DNA of 31,039 nucleotides from DASZVN01 sp035547055 (lineage in GTDB: Bacteria > Pseudomonadota > Alphaproteobacteria > Rhizobiales > Methylopilaceae): NCBI GenBank assembly GCA_035547055.1, contig DASZVN010000038.1, positions 1 to 31,039 on the forward strand, written 5' to 3'. Below the pieces are notes generated by a model, which was not told where the DNA came from, made no database searches, and saw only the letters and a list, made by a program, of their open reading frames with translations. A program made the position numbers and the translations under genes. This document shows positions 7,972 to 15,193 of this stretch, piece after piece (the stretch's first letter is position 1; every line of letters starts with the position of its first letter).

Positions 7972-8074
7972 CGTCGTCCCGGCCGAGCCGAAGGCGCCGG
8001 TCGGGGATCCGGGAATGGGCGCTCCGCTTGCGACCGGATCCCCGATCGGCGCGCCGCGCGCGTCCGGGGACGAC
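7972..8074. repeat. Palindromic intergenic repeat, family D
   Basis: Imperfect inverted repeat with ends GTCGTCCCGG (7973-7982) and CCGGGGACGAC (8064-8074). Internally GGTCGGGGATCCGG faces CCGGATCCCCGATC. It fills the gap between the enolase-superfamily gene and the chrA pair. The word set (GTCGTCCC, GGGATCCGG) resembles interspersed repeats of related genomes (recalled, not searched). Confidence 0.7.
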
Positions 8075-8130
8075 AGCGGAATGGCCCTGTTGGCGGTCCG
8101 AGGCCCGCTTCCGGTTTTCGGCGGCTCGCC

Positions 8131-8136
8131 TATGAT
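8131..8136 (+). promoter_or_regulatory. Putative -10 element for the chrA pair, placing the transcript start at the start codon
   Basis: TATGAT ends 6 nt before the ATG at 8143, and no Shine-Dalgarno is visible. A transcript starting at the usual 6-7 nt distance would begin at the A of ATG. The -35 side is weak (CTTCCG at 8108-8113, 17-bp spacer), so this is a candidate only. Confidence 0.45.
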
Positions 8137-8142
8137 CCGGCC

Positions 8143-8721
8143 ATGCCGCCCTCCGCAACCGCCGCCGATTCGGCGGCGCCGGTGTCGCCGCCCAGCGTCG
8201 CCGCGATCTTCCTCGGGTTCCTGACGATCTCGCTGATAGCCTTCGGCGGCGTCCTGCCGTGGGCGCGGCGGATGATCGTCGAGCAGAAGGGCTGGCTCAG
8301 CGGCACCGAGTTCACGGAGATGCTGGCGCTCTGCCAGTTCCTGCCGGGGCCGAACATCGTCAACCTCTCGGTTGCGCTCGGCGCCCGCTTCCACGGCATC
8401 CCGGGAGCCTTCGCCGGCTTTGGCGGCATCATGGTGATGCCGATGGCGATCGTGATGGCGCTCGGCGCGGTCTACGAGCGCTACGGCAACCTCCCGGCGC
8501 TGCACGGCATCCTCGCCGGCCTGGCACCGGCGGCCGCCGGCCTCGTCATCGCGACGGTCGTGAAGATCGGGCTGCCGGTGTTCCGCGGCGGCTTCCATGT
8601 CGGGAAGCTCTTCGCCGTCGTCGCCTTCGCCGCCGTGGCGCTGCTCCATTTCCCGCTGCCCTATGTCGTCGTCGCGCTGGCGCCGTTCAGCGTCGCTGCC
8701 GCCTGGTGGAGGCTGAGATGA
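8143..8721 (+). CDS. ChrA-type chromate transporter, N-terminal-half subunit
   Basis: A 192-aa membrane protein containing one CHR domain. After about 18 hydrophilic residues come SVAAIFLGFLTISLIAFGG, the LALCQFLPGPNIVNLS signature and several further hydrophobic segments. Short-chain ChrA proteins work in pairs, each about half the length of the roughly 400-aa two-domain transporter. Its stop overlaps the start of the second half (ATGA), indicating coupled translation. The family includes chromate exporters, but many members have no proven chromate role. The ATG at 8143 has no ribosome binding site; see the -10 element just upstream. No chrB-like regulator is nearby. Confidence 0.87.
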   Translation: MPPSATAADSAAPVSPPSVAAIFLGFLTISLIAFGGVLPWARRMIVEQKGWLSGTEFTEMLALCQFLPGPNIVNLSVALGARFHGIPGAFAGFGGIMVMPMAIVMALGAVYERYGNLPALHGILAGLAPAAAGLVIATVVKIGLPVFRGGFHVGKLFAVVAFAAVALLHFPLPYVVVALAPFSVAAAWWRLR

Positions 8722-9239
8722 AGGCCGGGCTGCCCTCGCTCGTCCTGCCCTTTCTCGCGCTGTCGATGGTCGCGATCGGCGGCGCCAACGCCACCGTGCC
8801 GGAGATGCACCGCCTGGTCACGGCGGCCGGCTGGATGAGCGACGACACCTTCGCGAACCTGTTCGCCATCTCGACCACGGCGCCCGGGCCGAACGTCCTG
8901 ATCGTCACGCTGATCGGCTGGCACGTCTCCGGCCTCCTCGGCGCCCTCCTGACGACGCTCGCCTTCTGCCTGCCGTGCTCGCTGCTCACCTTCGCCGTCG
9001 CCAGCGTATGGGACCGCTTTCGCGCCGCGCGCTGGCGCATCGCGGTGCAGGCCGGGCTTGTGCCGCTGACGACCGGCTTGATCGCGGCAAGCGCCTATGT
9101 CATCGCCCGCGCCGCGGACGATACGGCGGTCGCTGGGCTGATCACTCTGGGGACGGCGGCCCTGGCCTTCTTCACCCGGATCAATCCGCTGTGGGCCCTC
9201 GGGGCCGCCGCGCTGATCGGGCTCGCCGGGGTGGCTTAG
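8718..9239 (+). CDS. ChrA-type chromate transporter, C-terminal-half subunit
   Basis: A 173-aa CHR-domain membrane protein, partner of the preceding gene, with which it shares a 4-bp ATGA overlap. It begins with LPSLVLPFLALSMVAIGG, has the paired signature FAISTTAPGPNVLIVTLIG, and contains further transmembrane segments (GLLGALLTTLAFCLPC, TAALAFF, LWALGAAALIGLAG). Together the two halves make the split form of ChrA. The substrate is assumed from the family: chromate, or another oxyanion or organic anion. GGAGG within the end of the first gene supplies a possible ribosome binding site. Confidence 0.87.
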   Translation: MKAGLPSLVLPFLALSMVAIGGANATVPEMHRLVTAAGWMSDDTFANLFAISTTAPGPNVLIVTLIGWHVSGLLGALLTTLAFCLPCSLLTFAVASVWDRFRAARWRIAVQAGLVPLTTGLIAASAYVIARAADDTAVAGLITLGTAALAFFTRINPLWALGAAALIGLAGVA

Positions 9240-9263
9240 GCCGGGGATTGGGGGAAGAAGGGG

Positions 9264-9644
9264 ATGAACGCGCTCCTGCTCGTGGTGGTCGGGGCCGGCA
9301 TCGGCGGCGGCCTCCGCCACCTCGTCAACATCGGCGCTGCGCGCCTTCTCGGCATCCACTTCCCCTGGGGCACGCTGACGGTGAACCTGGTCGGCTCCTT
9401 CGTCATGGGGCTCCTGGCGGCGTGGTTCGCGCTCCGGTTCAGCGGCGGCGGACAGGCGCTCCGCCTGCTCCTTACGACCGGCATCCTCGGCGGCTTCACC
9501 ACCTTCTCCTCGTTCTCGCTCGACGCCGTGCTTCTGTGGGAACGCGGCGCGACAGGCGTCGCGGCGCTCTATGTCGCGGTCTCGGTCGCGGTCGGGATCG
9601 CGGCGCTGGTCGCCGGGCTCGCGCTCGGCCGCGCCTTCGGCTAA
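9264..9644 (+). CDS. crcB: Fluoride ion channel CrcB/Fluc
   Basis: A 126-aa four-helix membrane protein of typical Fluc length. Diagnostic residues are GGGLRHL near the N-terminus, Asn41 in NLVGSF and the phenylalanine-box region GGFTTFSSFS (76-85). It functions as a dual-topology dimer exporting fluoride. A purine-rich site (GAAGGGG) precedes the ATG. Only 24 nt separate it from the second chrA gene, leaving no room for a fluoride riboswitch. It is probably cotranscribed with the chrA pair upstream and rluC downstream (23-nt gap). Confidence 0.95.
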   Translation: MNALLLVVVGAGIGGGLRHLVNIGAARLLGIHFPWGTLTVNLVGSFVMGLLAAWFALRFSGGGQALRLLLTTGILGGFTTFSSFSLDAVLLWERGATGVAALYVAVSVAVGIAALVAGLALGRAFG

Positions 9645-9667
9645 GGGACCAAGGCGAGGAGCCGACG

Positions 9668-10651
9668 GTGTCCGGGGTCGAGATCGTCACTGTGAAGGAG
9701 GGCGAGGACGGGCTTCGGCTCGACCGTTTCCTCCGCGCGCATCATCCCGAGCTCGGCTTTGCCCAGGTGCAGAAGCTGCTCCGCACCGGCCAGGTCAGGA
9801 TCGACGGCGGCCGTGCCAAGGCCTCGGCGCGGCTCGCGGCCGGGCAGGCGGTGCGCATCCCGCCCTTGGCCGATGCGCCCGCGCCGGCGGCCGCGCGGCC
9901 GCGCCCCTCCGACGCCGCGTTTCTCAAGAGCCTCGTCCTGTTCGAGGACCGCGACGTGATGGTGCTGAACAAGCCGGCCGGCCTCGCGGTGCAGGGCGGC
10001 TCCGGCACCACCCGCCACATCGACGGCATGCTGGCGGCGCTGGCGGGTCCGGGCGGCGAGCGCCCGCGCCTGGTCCACCGGCTCGACCGCGACACGGCCG
10101 GCTGCCTCCTCGTCGCCAAGACCCGGCCGGCCGCGGTGGCGCTCGGCAAGACGTTCCGCAGCCGCGCGGCGCGGAAGATCTATTGGGCGCTGGCGGCCGG
10201 GGTGCCGAACCCGCGCCAGGGCCGCATCTCGACCTATCTCGCCAAGGGCCACGGCGCCGACGGCGAGAAGATGCGCGTCGCCGCCCATGGCGAGGACGCG
10301 GCGAGCCACGCCGTGACCTATTACGCCGTGGTCGAGAAGGCCGGGAAGGCGGCGTCGTGGCTGTCGCTGAAGCCGGTCACGGGGCGGACCCACCAGCTTC
10401 GCGCCCACCTCGCCCATATCGGCCATCCGATCCTCGGCGACGGCAAGTACGGCGCACCCGTGGAGGGCCTGCCCGAGGGGTTGCCGCCGACGCTGATGCT
10501 TCTGGCGCGGCGGCTGACCCTGCCGCATCCCCGCGGCCACGGCACCATCGACGTCACCGCGCCGCTGCCCGACCACATGCGCACCGCCTTCGCCCTGTTC
10601 GGCTTCGAGGCCGGCGCCGCCGACCCCATCCTGGAGGCACCGGAGGAATGA
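9668..10651 (+). CDS. rluC: 23S rRNA pseudouridine synthase, RluC/RluD family
   Basis: A 327-aa protein with an N-terminal S4 RNA-binding domain (about residues 15-70, LRLDRFLRAHHPELGFAQVQ and QKLLRTGQVRIDGG) and the RluA-type catalytic domain. The catalytic motif is HRLDRDTAG, with Asp140 as the expected nucleophile. LNKPAGLAVQGG and the C-terminal TGRTHQLRAHLAHIGHPILGDGKYG also fit. RluC modifies 23S rRNA uridines 955, 2504 and 2580 (E. coli numbering). RluC rather than RluD is inferred mainly from the crcB-rluC context. The start is GTG 9668, preceded by GAGGAG; the longer frame overlaps crcB and is rejected. The stop overlaps the next start by ATGA. Confidence 0.9.
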   Translation: MSGVEIVTVKEGEDGLRLDRFLRAHHPELGFAQVQKLLRTGQVRIDGGRAKASARLAAGQAVRIPPLADAPAPAAARPRPSDAAFLKSLVLFEDRDVMVLNKPAGLAVQGGSGTTRHIDGMLAALAGPGGERPRLVHRLDRDTAGCLLVAKTRPAAVALGKTFRSRAARKIYWALAAGVPNPRQGRISTYLAKGHGADGEKMRVAAHGEDAASHAVTYYAVVEKAGKAASWLSLKPVTGRTHQLRAHLAHIGHPILGDGKYGAPVEGLPEGLPPTLMLLARRLTLPHPRGHGTIDVTAPLPDHMRTAFALFGFEAGAADPILEAPEE

Positions 10652-11259
10652 GCGCCGAGCCGGAGAACAGCGGCCGCGAGCGCCTCATCATGCTGAGCGA
10701 CGGCGTCTTCGCGATCGCGGTGACGCTGCTCGCGCTCGACCTGCGCTTGCCGGAAGAGGCGATGCGATCCGGGCACATCTTCGCGGCGCTCGCCGACAAC
10801 TGGGAACGCGGGCTCAGCTTCGCCATCAGCTTCTGGGTCATCGCCATCTTCTGGCGCGCCAACGTGCGCTCGTTCCAGTGGATCGAACGGGTCGACGCGC
10901 CGTTCGTGATGCTGACCCTGCTTCTCCTGATGGCAGTCAGCTTCCTGCCGTTCCCGACCTCGGTCCTCGGACAGACGATGCGGGGCGCCGAGGCGACGAT
11001 CTTCTATCTCGTGAGCCTCGCGGTGGCTTCGGCGATCCAGCTGGCGAGCTGGGTCTATGCGATGCGGATCGGGCGCCTGCTGCGCCCGGACACGCCCCGC
11101 GACGTCACCAGCGCCATCGTCTGGCGCGGCATCATCCCGCTCGGCACCTTCGTTGTTGCGATCGCGCTTGCGGCCGCCGGCGCCGGCGGCAACAGCTTCT
11201 ATGTCCTGTTCGCGATCCCGGTGGTGCCGCGCCTGATGCGGATGGCCGGGCGGGCGTGA
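10648..11259 (+). CDS. TMEM175-like (DUF1211) family membrane protein, putative potassium channel
   Basis: A 203-aa six-helix membrane protein. The N-terminal signature RLIMLSDGVFAIAVTLLALD matches the TMEM175 motif RxxxFSDGVFAIAxTLL, except that the canonical Phe of FSD is Leu here (Leu16). WVIAIFWRANVRSFQWIERVD and the hydrophobic tail of repeats also fit the family and its roughly 200-aa length. Bacterial members form tetrameric potassium-selective channels. It is translationally coupled to rluC by an ATGA overlap. Function is inferred from the family only, and the Leu substitution makes channel behaviour less certain. Confidence 0.85.
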   Translation: MSAEPENSGRERLIMLSDGVFAIAVTLLALDLRLPEEAMRSGHIFAALADNWERGLSFAISFWVIAIFWRANVRSFQWIERVDAPFVMLTLLLLMAVSFLPFPTSVLGQTMRGAEATIFYLVSLAVASAIQLASWVYAMRIGRLLRPDTPRDVTSAIVWRGIIPLGTFVVAIALAAAGAGGNSFYVLFAIPVVPRLMRMAGRA

Positions 11260-11307
11260 GCCGGCCCGCTCTCGCAATGCGGCCGCGGCAGGCTTAAATC
11301 GACGGTC

Positions 11308-12054
11308 ATGGCGACCGATCCGCTTGCCGGCCTGCGTGCCTCGACCCGCCCCAGCCTGCCGCGCCGCTTCTACACGCGCGTGGCGGTCGTCGCCGGCGAG
11401 GACGGCTATGCGATCGCTCTCGACGATCGGCCGGTGAAGACGCCTGCGCGGCGGCCGCTCGCGGTCGCCGATGCCGCGCTGGCCGAGGCCCTGGCGGCGG
11501 AATGGGAGGCCCAGGAAGAGGTCGTCGACCCCACCGCGATGCCTCTCAACCGGCTCGTCAACAGCGCGCTCGATGCGGTTGCAGCGAATATCGAATCGGT
11601 TCGTGCCGAAGTGGTGAAATACGCCGCGTCGGACCTCCTGTGCTATCGCGCCGAGGGGCCGCTCGAGCTGGCCCGCCGCCAGGGTGCGGCATGGGACCCG
11701 GTGCTGGCGTGGGCGCGGGACGAGCGGCACATCCATCTCAATCTCGCGGCCGGGGTGATGTTCGTCGAGCAGCCCGAGGCGGCGCTGGAGGCGGTTCGCC
11801 ACGAGGTCGCGGCGCTCGACCCGCTGGCCTTGGCGGCGCTCCACGTCATGACCACGCTGACCGGCTCGGCGCTGCTCGCGCTCGCGGTGCTGCACGGCCA
11901 GCTCGACGCCGGCGCCGCCTGGCTCGCCGCGCAGGTCGACGAGGACTGGAACGCCGAGAAATGGGGCCTCGACGAGGAGGCGGCGCGGCGCACGGCGCGG
12001 CGTCGCCGCGAAATGGAGGCGGCCGCCCGCCTGCTGGCCTTGTTGCGCGGCTGA
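11308..12054 (+). CDS. ATP12 family F1-ATPase assembly chaperone
   Basis: A 248-aa protein. The N-terminal RRFYTRVAVVAGEDGYAIAL, LDDRPVKTPARRPL, AEALAAEWEAQ and MPLNRLVNSALDAV blocks are the ATP12 signature, and EDWNAEKWGLDEEA near the C-terminus is also typical. In mitochondria ATP12 binds the F1 alpha subunit during assembly; the alphaproteobacterial homologue is assumed to act similarly. TTAAAT at 11294-11299 is a possible -10 that would give a very short leader. It lies in the rluC neighbourhood, as in other alphaproteobacteria. Confidence 0.93.
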   Translation: MATDPLAGLRASTRPSLPRRFYTRVAVVAGEDGYAIALDDRPVKTPARRPLAVADAALAEALAAEWEAQEEVVDPTAMPLNRLVNSALDAVAANIESVRAEVVKYAASDLLCYRAEGPLELARRQGAAWDPVLAWARDERHIHLNLAAGVMFVEQPEAALEAVRHEVAALDPLALAALHVMTTLTGSALLALAVLHGQLDAGAAWLAAQVDEDWNAEKWGLDEEAARRTARRRREMEAAARLLALLRG

Positions 12055-12078
12055 CGCCGCAGCCTATGGTGCCGCCCT

Positions 12079-12200
12079 GTAGGGTGGGCGTCGGCGCGGC
12101 CGATGCCCGCGACGCAAGTCGGGCCTGCCCGACTTGCGCATCCGGGAATACGAACGCGGGCAAGCCCGCGTTCGTGGGCATGCTTCGCATGCCCACCCTA
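12079..12200. repeat. Four-hairpin modular repeat, family A (full-length copy A3, inverted relative to A1)
   Basis: Bounded by GTAGGGTGGGC and GCCCACCCTA. It holds GGGCGTCGGC/GCCGATGCCC (12086-12108), CGCAAGTCGGGC/GCCCGACTTGCG (12113-12138), CGAACGCGGGC/GCCCGCGTTCG (12151-12174) and GTGGGCATGC/GCATGCCCAC (12174-12196). These are the four hairpins of 1166-1286 in reverse order and complement, with paired changes in the arms. It lies between the ATP12 gene and mrp, ending 27 nt before the mrp start. Confidence 0.9.
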
Positions 12201-12226
12201 TGAAGATTCCTGTCAGGAGGACGACA

Positions 12227-13324
12227 GTGCCGGTCAGTGAAGACGACGTGCGCCGCGCGCTCGCGGCGGTGCCCGCGCCCGACGGACGGGGCACGCTCGC
12301 GGCGTCGCCGGCGCTGTCGCCGATCGTCGTCGCCGACGGCCGCGTCGCCTTCGCGATCCTGACCACGCCGGAGCAGGCGCCGCGGCTGGAATCGCTCCGC
12401 CGCGCCGCCGAGGCGGCGGTGAAGGCCCTGCCGGGCGTCGGCGAGGTGCTGGTGTCCTTGACCGCCGAGCGCGCGGCCCCGGCGGCGCGACCGCCGCAGT
12501 CGCATCGTCCGGCCGAAGCGCCGCTTCTCGGCGCCGGCATCCGCCACATGGTCGCGGTCGCCTCGGGCAAGGGCGGCGTCGGCAAGTCGACCGTCGCGGC
12601 CAATTTGGCGCTCGCGCTGGCGCGCCAGGGCCACGCCGTCGGTCTGCTCGACGCCGACATCTTCGGCCCGTCGGCGCCGACCTTGTTCGCGCTGAAGCAG
12701 AAGCCGGAGAGCGACGGCCGCCGGCTGAAGCCGCTCGCCGCCCACGGCATCCGCCTGATGTCGATCGGCTTCCTGGTCGATCCCGAGGTCGCGATGATCT
12801 GGCGCGGCCCCATGGTGGTCTCGGCGCTGACCCAGATGATCCGCGACGTCGAGTGGGGCCCGCTCGACGTGCTCGTGATCGACATGCCGCCCGGCACCGG
12901 CGACGTCCAGCTCACGCTCGCCCAGCAGACCCGGCTCGCCGGCGCGGTGATCGTCTCGACGCCGCAGGATCTGGCGCTCGCCGACGCGCGGCGCGGGGTC
13001 GCGATGTTCCGCAAGGTCGACGTGCCGATCCTCGGGCTCATCGAGAACATGAGCTATTTCGTCTGTCCGCATTGCGGCGGGCGGAGCGAAATCTTCGGCC
13101 ACGGCGGCGCTGCCGCCGAGGCGGCGAAGCTGGGCGTGCCGATGCTGGGCGACATCCCGCTCGACCCGGAGATCCGCGCGACCTCGGACGCCGGCACCCC
13201 GGTTGTCGCGACCGCGCCCGACGGGCCCCATGCGCGCGCCTTTCTCGACATCGCCGAGGCGCTCTGGAGCCGCCTCGAAGGCGGCGCCCTTCGCCGCCCG
13301 CCTCCTCGCATCGTCATGGAATGA
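12227..13324 (+). CDS. mrp: Mrp/ApbC family Fe-S cluster carrier ATPase
   Basis: A 365-aa protein. An N-terminal MIP18/DUF59-like domain (about residues 1-80) precedes a ParA/MinD-type P-loop GKGGVGKS (114-121), DADIFGPSAPTLF (142-154), IDMPPGTGDVQLT (218-230) and the Fe-S-binding CPHC (Cys280, Cys283). The family binds a [4Fe-4S] cluster at the dimer interface and passes it to apoproteins. I chose GTG 12227 because AGGAGG lies 6 nt upstream. An in-frame ATG at 12200 sits at the very edge of repeat A3 and lacks a ribosome binding site. Length is usual for the family. Confidence 0.95.
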   Translation: MPVSEDDVRRALAAVPAPDGRGTLAASPALSPIVVADGRVAFAILTTPEQAPRLESLRRAAEAAVKALPGVGEVLVSLTAERAAPAARPPQSHRPAEAPLLGAGIRHMVAVASGKGGVGKSTVAANLALALARQGHAVGLLDADIFGPSAPTLFALKQKPESDGRRLKPLAAHGIRLMSIGFLVDPEVAMIWRGPMVVSALTQMIRDVEWGPLDVLVIDMPPGTGDVQLTLAQQTRLAGAVIVSTPQDLALADARRGVAMFRKVDVPILGLIENMSYFVCPHCGGRSEIFGHGGAAAEAAKLGVPMLGDIPLDPEIRATSDAGTPVVATAPDGPHARAFLDIAEALWSRLEGGALRRPPPRIVME

Positions 13325-13383
13325 GCGGGTGGCGCGCCGCGCCTCGCGGCGCCAGAATGGCCGCCGATCACGGGGCGGTGAAC

Positions 13384-15033
13384 ATGGCCAATTCCTTCGA
13401 CTACATCATCATCGGGTCGGGCTCGGCCGGGGCGGTCGTCGCGGCGCGGCTGTCCGAGGACAGGGACGTCCGGGTGCTGCTGCTGGAGGCCGGCGGGCGC
13501 GACACCCATCCGTTCCAGCTCATGCCGATCGCGTTCCTCAAGGTCGCGAACCACCGCAACTTCAACTGGGCCTACGAGACCGAGCCGGAGCCGGGGCTGA
13601 ACGGCCGCCGCCTGCCGATCCCGCGCGGCAAGACGCTCGGCGGCTCGTCCTCGATCAACGCCATGATCGCGATCCGCGGCAACCCGCGCGACTACGATCT
13701 CTGGCGCCAGCAGGGCCTCGACGGCTGGGGCTATGCCGACGTGCTCCCGTACTTCAAGCGGCTGGAGCACCATTGGCGCGGCGCGAGCGACTATCACGGC
13801 GGCGACGGCCCGGTGCACATCACCCCGGTCGATTTCCCCGACATGATGCTGGCGCCGCTGCAGCAGGCCTCTGCGGCCGCCGGCTATGCGGTGAACGACG
13901 ATCCCAATGCCGCGGTCCAGGACGGCTTCAGCCGGATCGACGCGACCATCGGCGACGGCCGCCGCGCCTCGACCGCGCGGGCCTATCTCTACCCGGCGAT
14001 GGGCCGGCCCAACCTCACGATCGAGATGGGCGCCCTGACCACCCGGATCGTCGTCGAGCACGGCCGCGCCGTCGCGGTCGACTATGTCCAGGGCGGCGAG
14101 CGCAAGCAGGCGCGGGCCGAGCGCGAGATCGTCCTCTCGGGCGGCAGCTACAACTCGCCGCAGATCCTGATGCTGTCGGGCATCGGCCCGGCCGACCACC
14201 TCCGCGAGGTCGGCATCGCGCCGGTCCACGACCTCCCGGGCGTCGGCCAGAACCTCGCCGAGCACCCCAACATCCTCAACGTCTACGCCGCCCGCGACAG
14301 GGTCGGGCTGACGCGCTATCTCCGCCTCGACCGCGCCGCCTGGTGGGGCGCGCGCTGGTATCTCGGCCATGTCGGCCCGTTCGCGACCAATGGCGCGGCG
14401 GCCAACATCTTCCTGCGGAGCCGCGAGGGTCTGGAGCGGCCGGACCTCCAGCTCACCACGCTATCGGCCAGCAACTCGGCCGACCTGTGGTTTCCCGGCG
14501 CCACCAAGCCGCCGACCTTTTGCTTCACGGTCAGGATCGGCGACCTCCATCCGCACTCCCGCGGCTGGGTCAAGCTGCGCTCGGCCGATCCGGCGGCGAA
14601 GCCCCGCATCCTCTTCAACATGTTCGCCGAGAAGATCGACCTCGACACCATGGTCCGGGGGATCAGGGCGACGCGCGAGGTGTACGCGACCTCGCCGATG
14701 CGCGAATTGATCGAGCGCGAGCTGACGCCGGGTGCCGCGGCCGAGAGCGATGCCGACTTGGAGGCGTTCATCCGCGCCAATGCCGGCCACCGCTCGCACC
14801 CGATCGGGACATGCCGGATGGGAACCGACGACGGCGCAGTGCTCGACGCTGAGCTCCGCGTCCGCGGCATCGAGGGGCTCCGCGTCGCCGACGCCTCGGT
14901 GATGCCGGACATGCCGAGCGGCAACACCAACCTGCCGACCATCATGATCGGCGAGAAGGCCGCCGACCTCATCCGCGGCCGCCGCCTGCCGCCCGCCGAG
15001 CTCGCCGCGGCCCGCAAGGCCGTGCCGGCTTAG
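13384..15033 (+). CDS. GMC family FAD-dependent oxidoreductase (choline/alcohol dehydrogenase-like)
   Basis: A 549-aa flavoprotein. FAD-binding IIIGSGSAGAVVAARL is near the N-terminus and LLLEAGG closes the Rossmann fold. GMC signature 1 is RGKTLGGSSSINAM and signature 2 is SGGSYNSPQILMLSGIGP. The active-site pair is His472 (HRSHPIGTCRMG) and Asn516 (SGNTNLP). Such enzymes oxidise alcohols; choline dehydrogenase is the best-known member, but a His/Asn pair and the lack of betaine genes nearby leave the substrate open. In-frame starts at 13321 (overlapping the mrp stop) and 13357 exist; I prefer ATG 13384 because family members begin just before FDYIIxGxGSAG. It is convergent with rplI. Confidence 0.93.
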   Translation: MANSFDYIIIGSGSAGAVVAARLSEDRDVRVLLLEAGGRDTHPFQLMPIAFLKVANHRNFNWAYETEPEPGLNGRRLPIPRGKTLGGSSSINAMIAIRGNPRDYDLWRQQGLDGWGYADVLPYFKRLEHHWRGASDYHGGDGPVHITPVDFPDMMLAPLQQASAAAGYAVNDDPNAAVQDGFSRIDATIGDGRRASTARAYLYPAMGRPNLTIEMGALTTRIVVEHGRAVAVDYVQGGERKQARAEREIVLSGGSYNSPQILMLSGIGPADHLREVGIAPVHDLPGVGQNLAEHPNILNVYAARDRVGLTRYLRLDRAAWWGARWYLGHVGPFATNGAAANIFLRSREGLERPDLQLTTLSASNSADLWFPGATKPPTFCFTVRIGDLHPHSRGWVKLRSADPAAKPRILFNMFAEKIDLDTMVRGIRATREVYATSPMRELIERELTPGAAAESDADLEAFIRANAGHRSHPIGTCRMGTDDGAVLDAELRVRGIEGLRVADASVMPDMPSGNTNLPTIMIGEKAADLIRGRRLPPAELAAARKAVPA

Positions 15034-15040
15034 GCAACCG

Positions 15041-15131
15041 CCGTCACGGCCGGGCTTGTCCCGGCCATCCTGACCTGCTCGCCGAACGGCCGCAAACTCG
15101 TGGATGCCCGGCCCAAGGCCGGGCATGACGG
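15041..15131. repeat. Palindromic intergenic repeat, family E
   Basis: CCGTCACGGCCGGGCTTG at the left and GGCCGGGCATGACGG at the right form an imperfect inverted repeat. It has internal GGCCGGGCTTGTCCCGGCC and TGGATGCCCGGCC modules. This is a word set familiar from alphaproteobacterial interspersed repeats. It lies between the convergent GMC oxidoreductase and rplI genes, directly before repeat A4, so the two families sit in tandem here. Confidence 0.75.
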
Positions 15132-15144
15132 CAGAGTTCAACCC

Positions 15145-15188
15145 GTAGGGTGGGCATGCAAAGCATGCCCACGTCGTCGCGACCCTAC
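15145..15188. repeat. Family A repeat, minimal copy A4
   Basis: GTAGGG (15145-15150) and CCCTAC (15183-15188) bound a single perfect hairpin, GTGGGCATGC (15150-15159) with GCATGCCCAC (15163-15172). At 44 bp it is the smallest copy and retains only one hairpin of the full unit. It ends 5 nt before the rplI stop and may act as a bidirectional 3' hairpin for the convergent genes. Confidence 0.8.
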
Positions 15189-15193
15189 GAGAA

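Noticed and set aside
8143..9239. Frameshifted single two-domain ChrA
   Set aside because: The two halves join through a clean ATGA stop/start overlap and each has its own domain, as in natural split pairs.
9240..9263. Fluoride riboswitch for crcB
   Set aside because: Only 24 nt separate crcB from the previous gene, too short for the aptamer.
12134..12226. Upstream start for mrp inside or at the edge of repeat A3
   Set aside because: The repeat is simply open in this frame. GTG 12227 has an AGGAGG at good spacing and family-like length.
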